DNA of 64,000 nt from Nonomuraea sp. NBC_00507 (GCF_036013525.1 NZ_CP107853.1:4092001-4156000); one strand, 5' to 3'. Positions 9,441 through 19,929 are shown, counted from the stretch's first letter. Translations and numbers: made by a program. The notes: generated by a model not told the origin, from the letters alone.

Positions 9441-9560
9441 GGGTGCCTTCGCGTGTCTGCAGGAGGTGCCTTTCTGCAGGCATGTGCGGGCACGCTGGTG
9501 GGTCCCATGGGCCCGGGCGTTGGCGGCTTGCGTGGGTTGAGCGGTTGTTGGGTTGCGGGT

Positions 9561-10049
9561 TCAGGTCGGGACGAGGGCGTAGTTGGCGATCCATAGGCCG
9601 GGGATCACCTCGACCTCTCCGGCCAGTACGAACCCGAGCCCCTCGTACAACCTTCGCGCGGGCGCGTTGTCCCGCCCGGTGGACACCACGACCCGCCGCA
9701 CCCCTGCCCGTACCAGGACCTCCTTGACCAATGCCCGCCCGATGCCGCGCCGCAGCGCGCTGGGATGCACGATCAACCGGTTGACGTCCACCTCGTCATC
9801 GGTCTCCTCCCACGCCACGGCCCCGGCCAGCCGCCCGTCCTCGTCCACGGCTCCGAGCCACCGCAACGGCTGCGCCCGCAGGTCGGCCAGGCTCTCGTGC
9901 AGCGGTGGGATGCGATCATCCTTGATGATTGCGGCCTCGACGGCGTATGCGGCCTTCTGCAGGGCGAGCAACTCGCCTCCGAGTGGCTCGCCGGCGGGCG
10001 AGATTTCGGCAATGAGCACCGGACGAGTATCCCCTATCCGACCTCCCAT
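9561..10049 (-). CDS. GNAT-family N-acetyltransferase
   Basis: About 162 residues with a GNAT fold: LIVHPSALRRGIGRAL is the acetyl-CoA pyrophosphate-binding motif A (RRGIGR), followed by STGRDNAPARRLYEGLGF (motif B) and a VIPGLWIANYAL end. Substrate unknown. The frame is open to 10136; I prefer ATG 10049, with GTG 10019 also possible, because homologous-looking sequence begins only near VLIAEIS. It is monocistronic and flanked by repeat-bearing spacers on both sides. Confidence 0.8.
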   Translation of the reverse strand: MGGRIGDTRPVLIAEISPAGEPLGGELLALQKAAYAVEAAIIKDDRIPPLHESLADLRAQPLRWLGAVDEDGRLAGAVAWEETDDEVDVNRLIVHPSALRRGIGRALVKEVLVRAGVRRVVVSTGRDNAPARRLYEGLGFVLAGEVEVIPGLWIANYALVPT

Positions 10050-10179
10050 ATCGCGCTCACGGGCATGGCCGACATCCGGTCGCCGAAGGGAAGCGATTGC
10101 GGGCCAGTGTGGAGGACAACCCTGCGATGAAGTCATCGCCGAGTCGATCGGCGAGGTATCGCAGACCCTTGAAGTCCGT

Positions 10180-10256
10180 GGTCAGATAGTCGCCATGATC
10201 GTGGTGAAATCGTCGCAAGACTGATGGTGACATGGTCGCAATGATCGTGCTGACAT
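10180..10256. repeat. Two 31-bp imperfect direct repeats
   Basis: The copies at 10180-10210 and 10226-10256 match at 25 of 31 positions and share TCGCnATGATCGTG. They lie in the gap between the GNAT gene and the LigD-like gene. They could be a remnant of a mobile element end or a binding-site pair; no transposase is present. Confidence 0.5.
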
Positions 10257-10286
10257 GGCCGTACCAGCCATGATGAATCTGTCGCG

Positions 10287-11258
10287 CTATGAAGGGATGA
10301 ACAGCCAGGACTTGGACGGGCCCGGCTCGTACGGTGAGTCCAGGCGTTTCGCCACCACCCCCGGCAACCCCTGCTCGCGAGCCGCCTGCCGCACCGGCCC
10401 CGCCTCCCCGGGCCAGGACGGCGCGGTCTGCCAGTGGGCGCTCGACAACCCGAGGGCCTCCAGGGCCGCTCTCCGGGCCTCATACGGCTCCGCGACCAAG
10501 GAACGCCCGTCGTCGTACAGGAGGTCGTAGAAGACCAGGATCTCCGCGCCGCCGAGCGTGGCGAGCTCGCCGTCCAGCACCGCCGTGTGGCTGCCGAACG
10601 ACTCCGCCAGCCCTCGCAGCCACGGATGCTCGCGGGCCGCGTCCGTGCGGCCGCCTTCGATGGGGACCAGGAGGCGGCGCCCGCCCCACGCGAACTCGAA
10701 CGCGTAGGCGGAGGCGTTCTTTGGCGGTTTCGCCCGCTCGGTCGGGAGCATGGGCTCCAGCGGCGGGAAGGGGTCGCGGATGGGGCCGTCCATGCGGTGG
10801 ATCATCCAGTTCTTGCCCCGCGTCTGGAACAGCACGAACCGGCCGGAGGCCCGCTTGCCGTGCAGGACGACCTTGACCTCGCGGTCCGACCACTTCTCAG
10901 TCTCGTAGGTGCCGGTGTCCCAGACGGTCATGGTGCCGCCGCCGTACTCGCCTTTGGGGATCTCGCCGTGGAAGGTGAGGTATTCCATCGGGTGGTCCTC
11001 GGTCTGCACGGCGAGATGGTTGGTCTTCGGGTCGGCGGGCAGCCCTTTCGGGACGGCCCAGGAGACGAGGACGCCGTCGCGTTCCAGCCGCAGATCCCAG
11101 TGCAGCGACCGGGCGTGGTGCTCCTGGATGACGAACGCGTTGTCGTCCCCGGTGGGCGGGGCCTCGGCGGGGATGGGCTCAGGGGTGCGGGTGGGGTCGC
11201 GCTTGCTCCGGTATCGCTCAAGTTTGTCCGCCACGCCCTGGGTTCTACCCGCCGACAC
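10287..11258 (-). CDS. LigD-like protein: 3'-phosphoesterase domain plus degenerate ATP-dependent ligase domain
   Basis: A 323-residue protein. Residues about 40-150 are a LigD-type 3'-phosphoesterase domain with its metal-binding signature EHHARSLHWDLRLE, a second histidine in FHGEIPKGEYGGG and the GRFVL strand. Residues about 180-323 match the adenylation domain of ATP-dependent DNA ligases by VLDGEL (motif III), FYDLLYDDGRSL and GVVAKR (motif IV). Motif I, normally KxDG, reads FEFAWGGRR, so the lysine that carries AMP is absent. The C-terminal motif V lysines are also gone (SWLFIPS end). Probable role is 3'-end cleaning without ligation in end-joining. Start is GTG 11258; the RBS is poorly spaced. 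Confidence 0.82.
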   Translation of the reverse strand: MSAGRTQGVADKLERYRSKRDPTRTPEPIPAEAPPTGDDNAFVIQEHHARSLHWDLRLERDGVLVSWAVPKGLPADPKTNHLAVQTEDHPMEYLTFHGEIPKGEYGGGTMTVWDTGTYETEKWSDREVKVVLHGKRASGRFVLFQTRGKNWMIHRMDGPIRDPFPPLEPMLPTERAKPPKNASAYAFEFAWGGRRLLVPIEGGRTDAAREHPWLRGLAESFGSHTAVLDGELATLGGAEILVFYDLLYDDGRSLVAEPYEARRAALEALGLSSAHWQTAPSWPGEAGPVRQAAREQGLPGVVAKRLDSPYEPGPSKSWLFIPS

Positions 11259-11287
11259 TCTCCCTCACCACGAGGGGAACGCGATGA

Positions 11288-11986
11288 TCAATCCAGCTCC
11301 AGCGCCTTGCGCAGCCACGACTCCACGCCTGCCACGTGCACGGTCGCCCAGGAGCGGGCGACGTCGGCCTGGCGGGCCGCGATGGCCTCGTAGATCGCGG
11401 TGTGCTGCTCACGCGTCTTGTCCATCGCGCCCTCCTGGGTGAGCCCCCGCCAGATCCTGGCCCGAGTGGTCGGACCTGACAGGCTCTCGATGAACGAGCA
11501 AAGCACGCTGTTACCGGATCCCAGCGCGATCCGCTGGTGGAAACGCAGGTCGTTGGCCACGAGCTCCTCGATCGTGGGCTCGGCGGGCAGCGCCTCCAGG
11601 ATCACCCGCAGCTCGTCGATCTCCTCCTCGCTCATCAGCTTGGTCGCCATCGCCGTCGCGGCCGGCTCCAGGATGCGGCGGACCTCGAAGAACTGCAGCA
11701 CCGTGTCGTCGCGGTGCAGGTCGAGCACGAACGACATGGTGTCGAGGAGCAGCCGCGGCTCCAGGCTGGTGACGTAGGTGCCGTCGCCCTGGCGCACGTC
11801 CAGCACGTTGATCAGGGACAGCGCGCGCACGGCCTCGCGCAGCGAATTACGCGAAAGGCCGAGCCGCTCGGCCAGGTCGGCCTCCTTCGGCAGCCGGTCG
11901 CCCGGGGCCAGCTCCCCGGAGACGATCATCTGCTTGATCTTGTCGATGGCTGCGTCGGTGACCGCCACACTCTTCTCCCTAGACAT
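11288..11986 (-). CDS. GntR-family (FadR-type) transcriptional regulator, probable repressor of the L-fucose operon
   Basis: A 232-residue protein: winged helix at about 10-75 (IVSGELAPGDRLPKEADLAE, LGLSRNSLREAVRAL, QGDGTYV) and a C-terminal FCD ligand-binding domain at about 85-225 (FEVRRILEPAA, FHQRIALGSGN). A perfect 17-bp palindrome covers its start codon, and a near-copy lies before the deoxysugar operon 10 kb away. That predicts autoregulation and control of that operon, with a pathway acid as inducer. It is the third gene in line after fadA5 and the metallo-hydrolase on this strand, starting 7 nt past the latter's stop. Confidence 0.9.
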   Translation of the reverse strand: MSREKSVAVTDAAIDKIKQMIVSGELAPGDRLPKEADLAERLGLSRNSLREAVRALSLINVLDVRQGDGTYVTSLEPRLLLDTMSFVLDLHRDDTVLQFFEVRRILEPAATAMATKLMSEEEIDELRVILEALPAEPTIEELVANDLRFHQRIALGSGNSVLCSFIESLSGPTTRARIWRGLTQEGAMDKTREQHTAIYEAIAARQADVARSWATVHVAGVESWLRKALELD

Positions 11987-11996
11987 CGGATGTCTA
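11980..11996. promoter_or_regulatory. Perfect palindromic GntR operator
   Basis: TAGACATCGGATGTCTA is a perfect inverted repeat around a central G. It overlaps the ATG (11984-11986) of the GntR gene and the stop (11994-11996) of the upstream metallo-hydrolase. It shares GACATCnGATGT with the site at 1062-1076. Confidence 0.75.
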
Positions 11997-13031
11997 TGAG
12001 TCTAGAGCCTGGAAACGGACTGGATCGACCCCATCGACCCCCGAGCTCCGCGGGATCCGCCGTACTCCGCCCCTGGCCTCCAGGGTGCGCAGGTGGGCCG
12101 CGGCCTCGCCGGCCGCCATGCCTCGCAGCATGGGGGACAACTCGCCCCACGGTCTGTTCCACGTCATCATCGCGGCGACCTCCCAAATGGTCAGCGGCTC
12201 CGGCCGCTGGACCAGGAGGGCGCGCAGCCGTGCGAGCTTCTCCTCGTGATGGTGGCGGATCTCGGCCGCGCGTGCGGCCACATCCTGAAATATCCACTCA
12301 TGGGCGGGCAATGCGTCGAGCGGGCCCAGCTCGCCGACCCGGTCCAAGGACTCCAGGAAATCACCCAAAGGATCGACATCATCACGGTCATAGGGATAAA
12401 TGCCGACGTGGGGGGTGATGTCGGGGAGGACGTGGTCACCGGTGAACAGCCGGTCGGCGTCCTCCAGGTGCAGGCAGATGTGCCCGGGGGTGTGGCCAGG
12501 GGTGTGCACGGCCCGTAGCTTGCGCCCCGGCAGGTCGACCAGGTCACCGTCACGGAGCTCGCGGTCGGGCAGGGCAGGGGGCGTCGGCCGGCTCACCGCC
12601 TCCTGGATCTCGCCCGGGTCGGCGCCCGCCCGCCTGAGCATGTCGGACTGGAAGCTCGCGTGCTCGCTCGCGGCCAGCTCGTGCATGAGCCTGACCAGTG
12701 CCGCGTCGCTCTCGTGCAGGGCGATCCAGGCGCCGGACACCTCCCTGACCTGTCCGGCGAGCCCGGCGTGGTCGGGATGGAAATGGGTGACGACCACCCC
12801 GCTCACCGCGCGCACGTCGATCCCGAGCGCCGCCAGGCCGCCGCTGAGCGCCTCCCACGCCTCCGGATGGTTCCACCCGGCGTCGATCAGCACCGGTCCC
12901 TTGGGCGACTCGATGGCGTAGACAAGCGTGTAACCGAGTGGGTTGCCGGGGATCGGCACCGGCACGCTCCACACCCCGCCGCCGAGGTCCTGCGGGCGCT
13001 GCTGCGCGTACGGCCTGCGTCTGCTCTTCAT
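11994..13031 (-). CDS. MBL-fold metallo-hydrolase
   Basis: A 345-residue beta-lactamase-fold hydrolase. The zinc signature HFHPDH is at 83-88, with HTPGHTPGH near 172, FTGDH near 190 and PAHEW near 240. The C-terminal 80 residues form the small helical domain often found in this long subfamily. The substrate is unknown: the family includes thioesterases, lactonases and glyoxalase-like hydrolases. It begins 34 nt after fadA5 on the same strand behind GGGGGATGG, so it is probably co-transcribed from the KstR-box promoter, which makes a CoA-thioester or lactone of steroid breakdown a reasonable guess. Confidence 0.85.
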   Translation of the reverse strand: MKSRRRPYAQQRPQDLGGGVWSVPVPIPGNPLGYTLVYAIESPKGPVLIDAGWNHPEAWEALSGGLAALGIDVRAVSGVVVTHFHPDHAGLAGQVREVSGAWIALHESDAALVRLMHELAASEHASFQSDMLRRAGADPGEIQEAVSRPTPPALPDRELRDGDLVDLPGRKLRAVHTPGHTPGHICLHLEDADRLFTGDHVLPDITPHVGIYPYDRDDVDPLGDFLESLDRVGELGPLDALPAHEWIFQDVAARAAEIRHHHEEKLARLRALLVQRPEPLTIWEVAAMMTWNRPWGELSPMLRGMAAGEAAAHLRTLEARGGVRRIPRSSGVDGVDPVRFQALDS

Positions 13032-13065
13032 CCATCCCCCGATCGAAAGGCGGCCGAATTAGTGA

Positions 13066-15230
<2,165 letters not shown>

Positions 15231-15438
15231 ACCTCCCTGTATAGACCTCGCCACCGACAGACCGATGACTTTTTCCCCTCCGCCCGGTCAATTGAGGCGA
15301 TCCCCGTAACGGAAGGCAAAGAAATCACCATGAAAACGGATCGTCGGGCTCCGTCACGCGGAGCACGGCCTCCTCCGGGAGCCGCGGGGGCGTCTCGGGG
15401 GAGGCCGTGAGGCGAGCCGTCCGTGAGGCCGAGGATCT

Positions 15439-15477
15439 TCCGTGGCGTCCCCGCGCGAGGGACGGGGACGCCACGGA
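15439..15477 (-). terminator. Strong hairpin downstream of the zinc-type oxidoreductase
   Basis: A 15-bp perfect stem (15439-15453 with 15463-15477) around a 9-nt loop, about 10 nt beyond the stop of the leftward oxidoreductase gene. No long T-run follows, as is usual in high-GC actinomycetes. The rest of 15231-15486 shows no convincing gene. Confidence 0.65.
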
Positions 15478-15486
15478 ACCTCGTGG

Positions 15487-16434
15487 TCAGTGGGGGACCG
15501 TGAGGACGATCTTGCCGGTGGTGCGGTTGGTCTCGCCGAGCTCGTGCGCCTTGGCGGCATCCGCCAGCGGCAGCGCGGCCGCCACCTCCACCCGCAGCCG
15601 ACCGGCCTCGACCAGCGCCGCGATCGCCCGCATCCCGGCCTGATCCGGCTCCACCAGCATGGTCTCCGACCGCAGGCCGAGATCCTTCGCCACGTCGTGC
15701 ACACCCCGGTCGAACAACGAGAGCGCGAGCGAGACGATCGTGCCGCCCCTGCGCATGGTGCGCAGCGAGCGCGGCCCGTAGTCGCCGCAGATCGTGTCGA
15801 GCACCACGTCCACGTCCCGCACGATCTCCGAGAAGTCCTCGGTCCGGTAGTCAATGAGCTCGTCGGCGCCGAGGCCGCGCACGAAGTCGTGCTTGGCGGC
15901 GCTGGCCGTGCCGATCACGTACGCCCCGCGGGCCTTGGCGATCTGCACCGCCAGATGCCCCACACCGCCGGCCGCGGCGTGAATGAGCACCCGCTGGCCG
16001 CCTTTCAGCCCCGCCACGTCCACGAGTCCCTGGTACGCGGTCAGCGCGGCCAGCGGGAGCGCGGCCGCCTGCACGTGGTCGAGGGTGGCCGGCTTGCGGA
16101 CGAAGTGCCGGGACGGCGCGGTCACGTACTCGGCGAAGGCCCCGTGCCCGTCCGGGTATTGCAGCATGCCGAACACCTCGTCGCCGGGCTTGTAGAGCGC
16201 CTGCCCGATCCCCGACGCCTCCACCACGCCCGAGACGTCGTAGCCGAGGATGAACGGCGGCGGTGTGCTCAGCAGCCCGCCGCTCTCGCGGGTCTTCCAG
16301 TCGGTCGGGTTGAGCCCGGCCGCCTCCACTCGTACCAGGACCTCGGTAGGGCCCGGCTCCGGCCGGTCCACCTCGACCATCTTCAGCACTTCCGGGCCGC
16401 CCAGGGCGTCCTGACTGATCGCCTTCATCTTCAT
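15487..16434 (-). CDS. NADP-dependent quinone oxidoreductase-like (MDR family)
   Basis: About 315 residues. The N-terminal GroES-like domain has AAGLNPTDWKTRESGG and GYDVSGVVEA; the Rossmann domain has HAAAGGVGHLAVQIAK and then DELIDYRTEDF. No structural or catalytic zinc cysteines are seen, so it belongs with quinone/enone reductases rather than alcohol dehydrogenases. ATG 16434 is chosen, with GCAGG 9 nt upstream; ATG 16428 is close behind. It is divergent from the GlxA-type regulator with only 71 bp between, suggesting that the regulator controls it. Confidence 0.87.
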   Translation of the reverse strand: MKMKAISQDALGGPEVLKMVEVDRPEPGPTEVLVRVEAAGLNPTDWKTRESGGLLSTPPPFILGYDVSGVVEASGIGQALYKPGDEVFGMLQYPDGHGAFAEYVTAPSRHFVRKPATLDHVQAAALPLAALTAYQGLVDVAGLKGGQRVLIHAAAGGVGHLAVQIAKARGAYVIGTASAAKHDFVRGLGADELIDYRTEDFSEIVRDVDVVLDTICGDYGPRSLRTMRRGGTIVSLALSLFDRGVHDVAKDLGLRSETMLVEPDQAGMRAIAALVEAGRLRVEVAAALPLADAAKAHELGETNRTTGKIVLTVPH

Positions 16435-16505
16435 GCCGTCAAGCCTGCTCTGCACGTAGTCCGCCCGCGAGTGGCCCAAAGGTCATGATGTGTAAAAATC
16501 GGGCC

Positions 16506-17468
16506 ATGCATCGTGTGGTCGTCCTTGCCGTTGACGGCGTGATCCCGTTCGAGCTGAGCGTGCCGTCCCGGATCTTCTGCGTGGCGAGGGGAGCCAGTGG
16601 CGAACCGCTCTACGAGGTCCTCACGTGCACGATCGACGGCAAGCCCGTCGCCACGGCCGCCGACTACTCCCTCGCCGTCGAGCACGACGCGGGCGCGCTG
16701 GCCGGCGCCGACACGGTGGTGGTGCCCGCGGCCGAGTGGTACGCGGAGATCACCGACAGGGAGTCACTGCCGGCCGGGCTGGCCGAGGCGCTGGCCGGGA
16801 TACGGCCGGGCACGCGGGTGGTGTCCATCTGCATCGGCACGTACGTGCTGGCCGCCGCCGGCCTGCTCGACGGCCGCCCGGCCACCACGCACTGGCGGCA
16901 CGCCAAGCGGTTCGCCACGCTGTTCCCCCAGGTGCGGATGGATGCGGACGTGCTGTTCGTGGACGACGGCGACGTGCTCACCTCAGCCGGGGCGTCGGCC
17001 GGCGTCGACCTCTGCCTGCATCTCGTACGCCGCGATCACGGCAGCGAGATCGCCAACCAGGTCGCCAGGTTGTGCGTGGTCCCGCCATGGCGCGAGGGTG
17101 GCCAAGCCCAGTACGTCGAGCAGCCCGTGCCCAACCCGTCCGGCGCCGGCATCGCCCCCACCAGGGCCTGGGCCGTGGAACGCCTGGGCGCCCCGCTCCA
17201 GCTCGACGATCTGGCCGGGCACGCGGGCATGAGCCGGCGGACGTTCACCAGGCGCTTCCGGCAGGAGGTCGGGATGAGCCCCGGGCAGTGGCTGACGCAG
17301 CAGCGCATCGCGCTGGCCAGGCACCTGCTGGAGAGCAGCGACCTGCCCGTGGACCGCATCGCCGACCGCGCCGGCTTCGGCACCGCGGCCTCGCTCAGGC
17401 AACACCTCCAGGCGGCCCTCGGCGTCTCTCCCCATGCCTACCGCCGCACGTTCCGCGCGCTTGAGTAG
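16506..17468 (+). CDS. GlxA-family transcriptional regulator (DJ-1/PfpI domain plus AraC HTH)
   Basis: A 320-residue protein. Residues 1-170 form a DJ-1/PfpI-like domain (VLAVDGVIPFELSVPSRIF, nucleophile-elbow cysteine in SICIGTYVLAA, GRPATTHW). Residues about 220-320 are a double AraC HTH (GMSRRTFTRRFRQEVGMSP, DRIADRAGFGTAASLRQH). Such proteins sense small metabolites or act as activators. ATG 16506 is used; an in-frame ATG at 16485 lacks family-like sequence. It is divergent from the MDR-type oxidoreductase, its likeliest target. Confidence 0.88.
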   Translation: MHRVVVLAVDGVIPFELSVPSRIFCVARGASGEPLYEVLTCTIDGKPVATAADYSLAVEHDAGALAGADTVVVPAAEWYAEITDRESLPAGLAEALAGIRPGTRVVSICIGTYVLAAAGLLDGRPATTHWRHAKRFATLFPQVRMDADVLFVDDGDVLTSAGASAGVDLCLHLVRRDHGSEIANQVARLCVVPPWREGGQAQYVEQPVPNPSGAGIAPTRAWAVERLGAPLQLDDLAGHAGMSRRTFTRRFRQEVGMSPGQWLTQQRIALARHLLESSDLPVDRIADRAGFGTAASLRQHLQAALGVSPHAYRRTFRALE

Positions 17469-17512
17469 TGCCCGCTCAGGCGCCCGGTCGGCGGTGCTCA
17501 CCTGTCGGATGC

Positions 17513-17536
17513 AACACCTGCCGTCTCCGTTCCGTC
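17513..17536 (+). promoter_or_regulatory. ECF-type promoter of the SigE-family sigma operon
   Basis: AAC at 17513-17515 and CGTC at 17533-17536 are separated by 17 nt, the usual AAC-N16/17-CGTC layout of ECF-dependent promoters. It lies 27 nt before the GTG start of the sigma gene, which suggests autoregulation. Confidence 0.5.
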
Positions 17537-17563
17537 TAGGTCGGGATGGAGGAGGATGCAGAC

Positions 17564-18058
17564 GTGCAGGAAGATCCGCTGTTCGAGCAGTTCGTGGCTG
17601 AACGCGTGGACGGATTACTCCGCTACGGCTACGTACTGACCGGCAACCCGCACGACGCGGCCGACCTGGTGCAGGAGGCCCTGGTCCGGCTACGCGGCTC
17701 GTGGTCACGGGTGCGCCGGAAGAACGCGCTGGACGGCTACGTCCGGACGACGATGACGCGCCTGCACATCAACGCCTGGCGGGTGCGCAGGCGCGAGCAC
17801 ATCACGGCCACGCCACCCGACAGCACTTATGAGGATGTCGCTTACGAGGGCTCCGGCCTCTGGGAGGTGCTGTCCAAGCTGCCGCGCCGTCAGCGTGCCG
17901 TGCTCGTGCTGCGGTACTACGAGCAGTTGACGGACGCGGAGATCGCAGACGTCCTCGGCGTCTCCCGCGGGACCGTACGCAGCCAGGCCTCCCGCGCCCT
18001 GGACAAACTTCGCGGCGACCTTCCCGGAATCGTGGAGAAGATGGGGTACGTCACGTGA
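17564..18058 (+). CDS. SigE-family ECF RNA polymerase sigma factor
   Basis: About 164 residues. Region 2 is LLRYGYVLTGNPHDAADLVQEALVRL, with the WRVRRREH linker and region 4 LPRRQRAVLVLRYYEQLTDAEIA plus SRGTVRSQASRALDKLR. I prefer GTG 17564, behind GGAGG at 8-nt spacing, over ATG 17546, which would sit almost on the predicted transcription start. The stop overlaps the next gene (GTGA), whose product is a membrane-anchored protein that probably restrains this sigma factor. Confidence 0.9.
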   Translation: MQEDPLFEQFVAERVDGLLRYGYVLTGNPHDAADLVQEALVRLRGSWSRVRRKNALDGYVRTTMTRLHINAWRVRRREHITATPPDSTYEDVAYEGSGLWEVLSKLPRRQRAVLVLRYYEQLTDAEIADVLGVSRGTVRSQASRALDKLRGDLPGIVEKMGYVT

Positions 18059-19278
18059 CCAACGACCTGGAGATGTCCCTGGCCGCCGAACTCGCCGCCG
18101 CGGCCCGCCACGCCCCCCGCCCCGCCGACGACCTGCTGGCGCGCGTCGAGGAAGAGCACCGCAGGCGCCGCCGGCACGGCGCGGCGGGGTTCGCCGCCGC
18201 GGCGGCCGTGGTCCTGTTGACCGCCGGCGCGCCGTTTGTGATCGACGCTGCGAGAGGAACGCCGGCGGCGACGCCCCCGCCCGCCGTCGCCACCACCAAG
18301 GCGCCGGTCCAGGAGGTGGATCCGACGTACCCGCCGATCGAGGAAGTCTGGCCCGACGCCGTGCACGTCGTGCCCGCGAGGCTGCCGAACGGCAGGCCGT
18401 TCAGGCCGGAGGTGTTTCTCGACGACCACACCGTGCTGGTTCGTACGGAGAGGGACGGCCATGCCGACAAGATGGACGGCCTGTGGGCCTACGACGTCGA
18501 GGCACGGACGGCGCGGCTGCTCGTCCCGGTCACGCCGCCGCCCAAGACCGTCGTCACCGCGTCGTTCGTGCTGGCCGACCGCGATCGGCTGTACTGGTGG
18601 ACGGTGCGCAAGCAGGAGCGCAAGCGGATCGTGGACATCTGGACCGCGCCCCGCGCCGGCGGCACGCAGCGCAGGCTGACCACGTTCGAGGGCGTGCCCG
18701 GCTACGGCGGCATCGACCTGGAGATCGCCGGCGACAAGGCGGTGTGGACGCTGTGGGGCAAGGGCGGCGTCTTCGAGATGCCGCTGTCGGGCGGCAAGCC
18801 CCGGCTGCTGCCCGGCACATCCGGGTACACGCTGATCGGCTGGCCCTGGGCCGCCACCCCGCGCTACGACCACAAGCGGCGGATCAAGAAGCAGGTGATC
18901 TTCGGCGACCTGCTCAATATCGAGACGGGCAAGCGCAGCAAGGCCCCCGTCGAGCCGTTCGCCTCGTGCGGGATCAGCTGGTGCGTGAAGGACGGCACCC
19001 TGGTGGGCCGCGACGGCCGCACCCGGGACCTGCCCGGCATGCCAGACATCTTCCCACCGGCGTTTGATCGCTTCCTCACCCTGGTCCAGAGCGGCAAGGG
19101 AGCCGAGCTGCGTGGCCAGGTGCTGTACGAGCTGGCCACGGGCCGGGGCGCCGATCTCGGGCTGCGGCCGACCAAGCAGGGGATGCCCACGGCGACGCTG
19201 GACTACCGGGCGCGCGGGCTGTTCTGGTACGGCCGGGACGGCAAGCAGGTGATCGTGAATCTGGGCGCCATCCGGTGA
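18055..19278 (+). CDS. Membrane-anchored beta-propeller-like protein, probable partner of the SigE-type factor
   Basis: A 407-residue protein. It has a 40-residue basic cytoplasmic start (LAAELAAAARHAPRPADDLL, then EEEHRRRRRHG), one membrane helix at about 43-63 (AAGFAAAAAVVLLTAGAPFV), and a large extracytoplasmic part with repeated strand patterns such as DGLWAYDVEARTARLLVPV and YDHKRRIKKQVIFGDLLNIETG, suggesting a beta-propeller. The gene arrangement and topology match the membrane regulators paired with actinobacterial SigE-family factors. I see no classical zinc-binding anti-sigma motif, so the anti-sigma role is inferred from position. GTG start overlaps the sigma stop. Confidence 0.75.
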   Translation: MTNDLEMSLAAELAAAARHAPRPADDLLARVEEEHRRRRRHGAAGFAAAAAVVLLTAGAPFVIDAARGTPAATPPPAVATTKAPVQEVDPTYPPIEEVWPDAVHVVPARLPNGRPFRPEVFLDDHTVLVRTERDGHADKMDGLWAYDVEARTARLLVPVTPPPKTVVTASFVLADRDRLYWWTVRKQERKRIVDIWTAPRAGGTQRRLTTFEGVPGYGGIDLEIAGDKAVWTLWGKGGVFEMPLSGGKPRLLPGTSGYTLIGWPWAATPRYDHKRRIKKQVIFGDLLNIETGKRSKAPVEPFASCGISWCVKDGTLVGRDGRTRDLPGMPDIFPPAFDRFLTLVQSGKGAELRGQVLYELATGRGADLGLRPTKQGMPTATLDYRARGLFWYGRDGKQVIVNLGAIR

Positions 19279-19332
19279 TCGGCTGCGCCGGGAGCGGAGC
19301 AGGTGACGGACTCTGGGGCCGACTCCTGATGG

Positions 19333-19929
19333 TCAGATGTCGGCCAGCAGCCGGGCGGCGGCGGTTTCGATGCGGCGCTGGATCTGGTCATAGGTGCGGC
19401 GGCCACGCAGCATCTCCAGCAGTTCCTGCACCCACACGCTGGCCAGCGACCCCGCCAGATCGCGCTGCTCCTCGCTCGCCTGCTCGAGGGTCAGCCCCTC
19501 GGCCGAGACCCGCAGCAACAATCCGGTCATGCGGTCGCCGAACGGCGTCTGCACCTCCGCCATGATCAGGGAGCGGATGAGGGCGTCGGCCAGCTCGGGC
19601 TCGCGCATCAGACCGCGGGTGGCCCGCATCAGCACGTCCACCGCGCGGCTCGACGGCGTGGAGGCTCCCGGCGGCCGGCGCTCGATGCTGCTCTCCAGGA
19701 GGTCGATCTCCTCGCCGACCACCGCCACGACCAGGTCCATCTTCGAGGGGAAGTATCGATAGAGCGTGCCAAGGGCGACGCCCGCGCGTTCGGCCACCGT
19801 GCGCATCTGCATGGCCTCGACCCCGCCGCGCGAGGCCAGGGCGGCCGCGGCCTGGACGATGCGCTTGCGGCGCTGGTGCTGGCTGCGCGTGCGGACGCTG
19901 TGCCCGCCCGTCTGAGGCTCGCTTTCCAT
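19333..19929 (-). CDS. kstR: TetR-family repressor KstR of sterol catabolism
   Basis: A 198-residue TetR protein. Its HTH region (RRKRIVQAAAALASRGG, EAMQMRTVAERAGVALGTLY, RYFPSKMDLV) is nearly the same as in mycobacterial KstR, which represses sterol genes until a steroid CoA-thioester binds. I prefer ATG 19929 because GAGGAG lies just upstream and it gives a KstR-like leader; ATG 19986 is in frame but has no RBS. It is divergent from the fadD17-chs operon, with one core-only and one near-consensus KstR site in between. Confidence 0.9.
   Translation of the reverse strand: MESEPQTGGHSVRTRSQHQRRKRIVQAAAALASRGGVEAMQMRTVAERAGVALGTLYRYFPSKMDLVVAVVGEEIDLLESSIERRPPGASTPSSRAVDVLMRATRGLMREPELADALIRSLIMAEVQTPFGDRMTGLLLRVSAEGLTLEQASEEQRDLAGSLASVWVQELLEMLRGRRTYDQIQRRIETAAARLLADI

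Noticed and set aside
9193..9727. Several Cys/Arg/Gly-rich frames on both strands near 9.2-9.7 kb
   Set aside because: They follow the tandem repeat in all frames and lack start signals.
15330..15410. A 26-codon frame (MKTDRRAPSRGARPPPG...) behind GGAAGG, divergent from the sigma factor
   Set aside because: Arg/Pro/Gly-only composition as expected from GC bias, RBS poorly spaced, no recognisable family.
16472..16506. TGGCCC...GGGCCA pair in the gap between the oxidoreductase and GlxA-type regulator as an operator
   Set aside because: Six-base arms 23 nt apart are too short to distinguish from chance in this composition.
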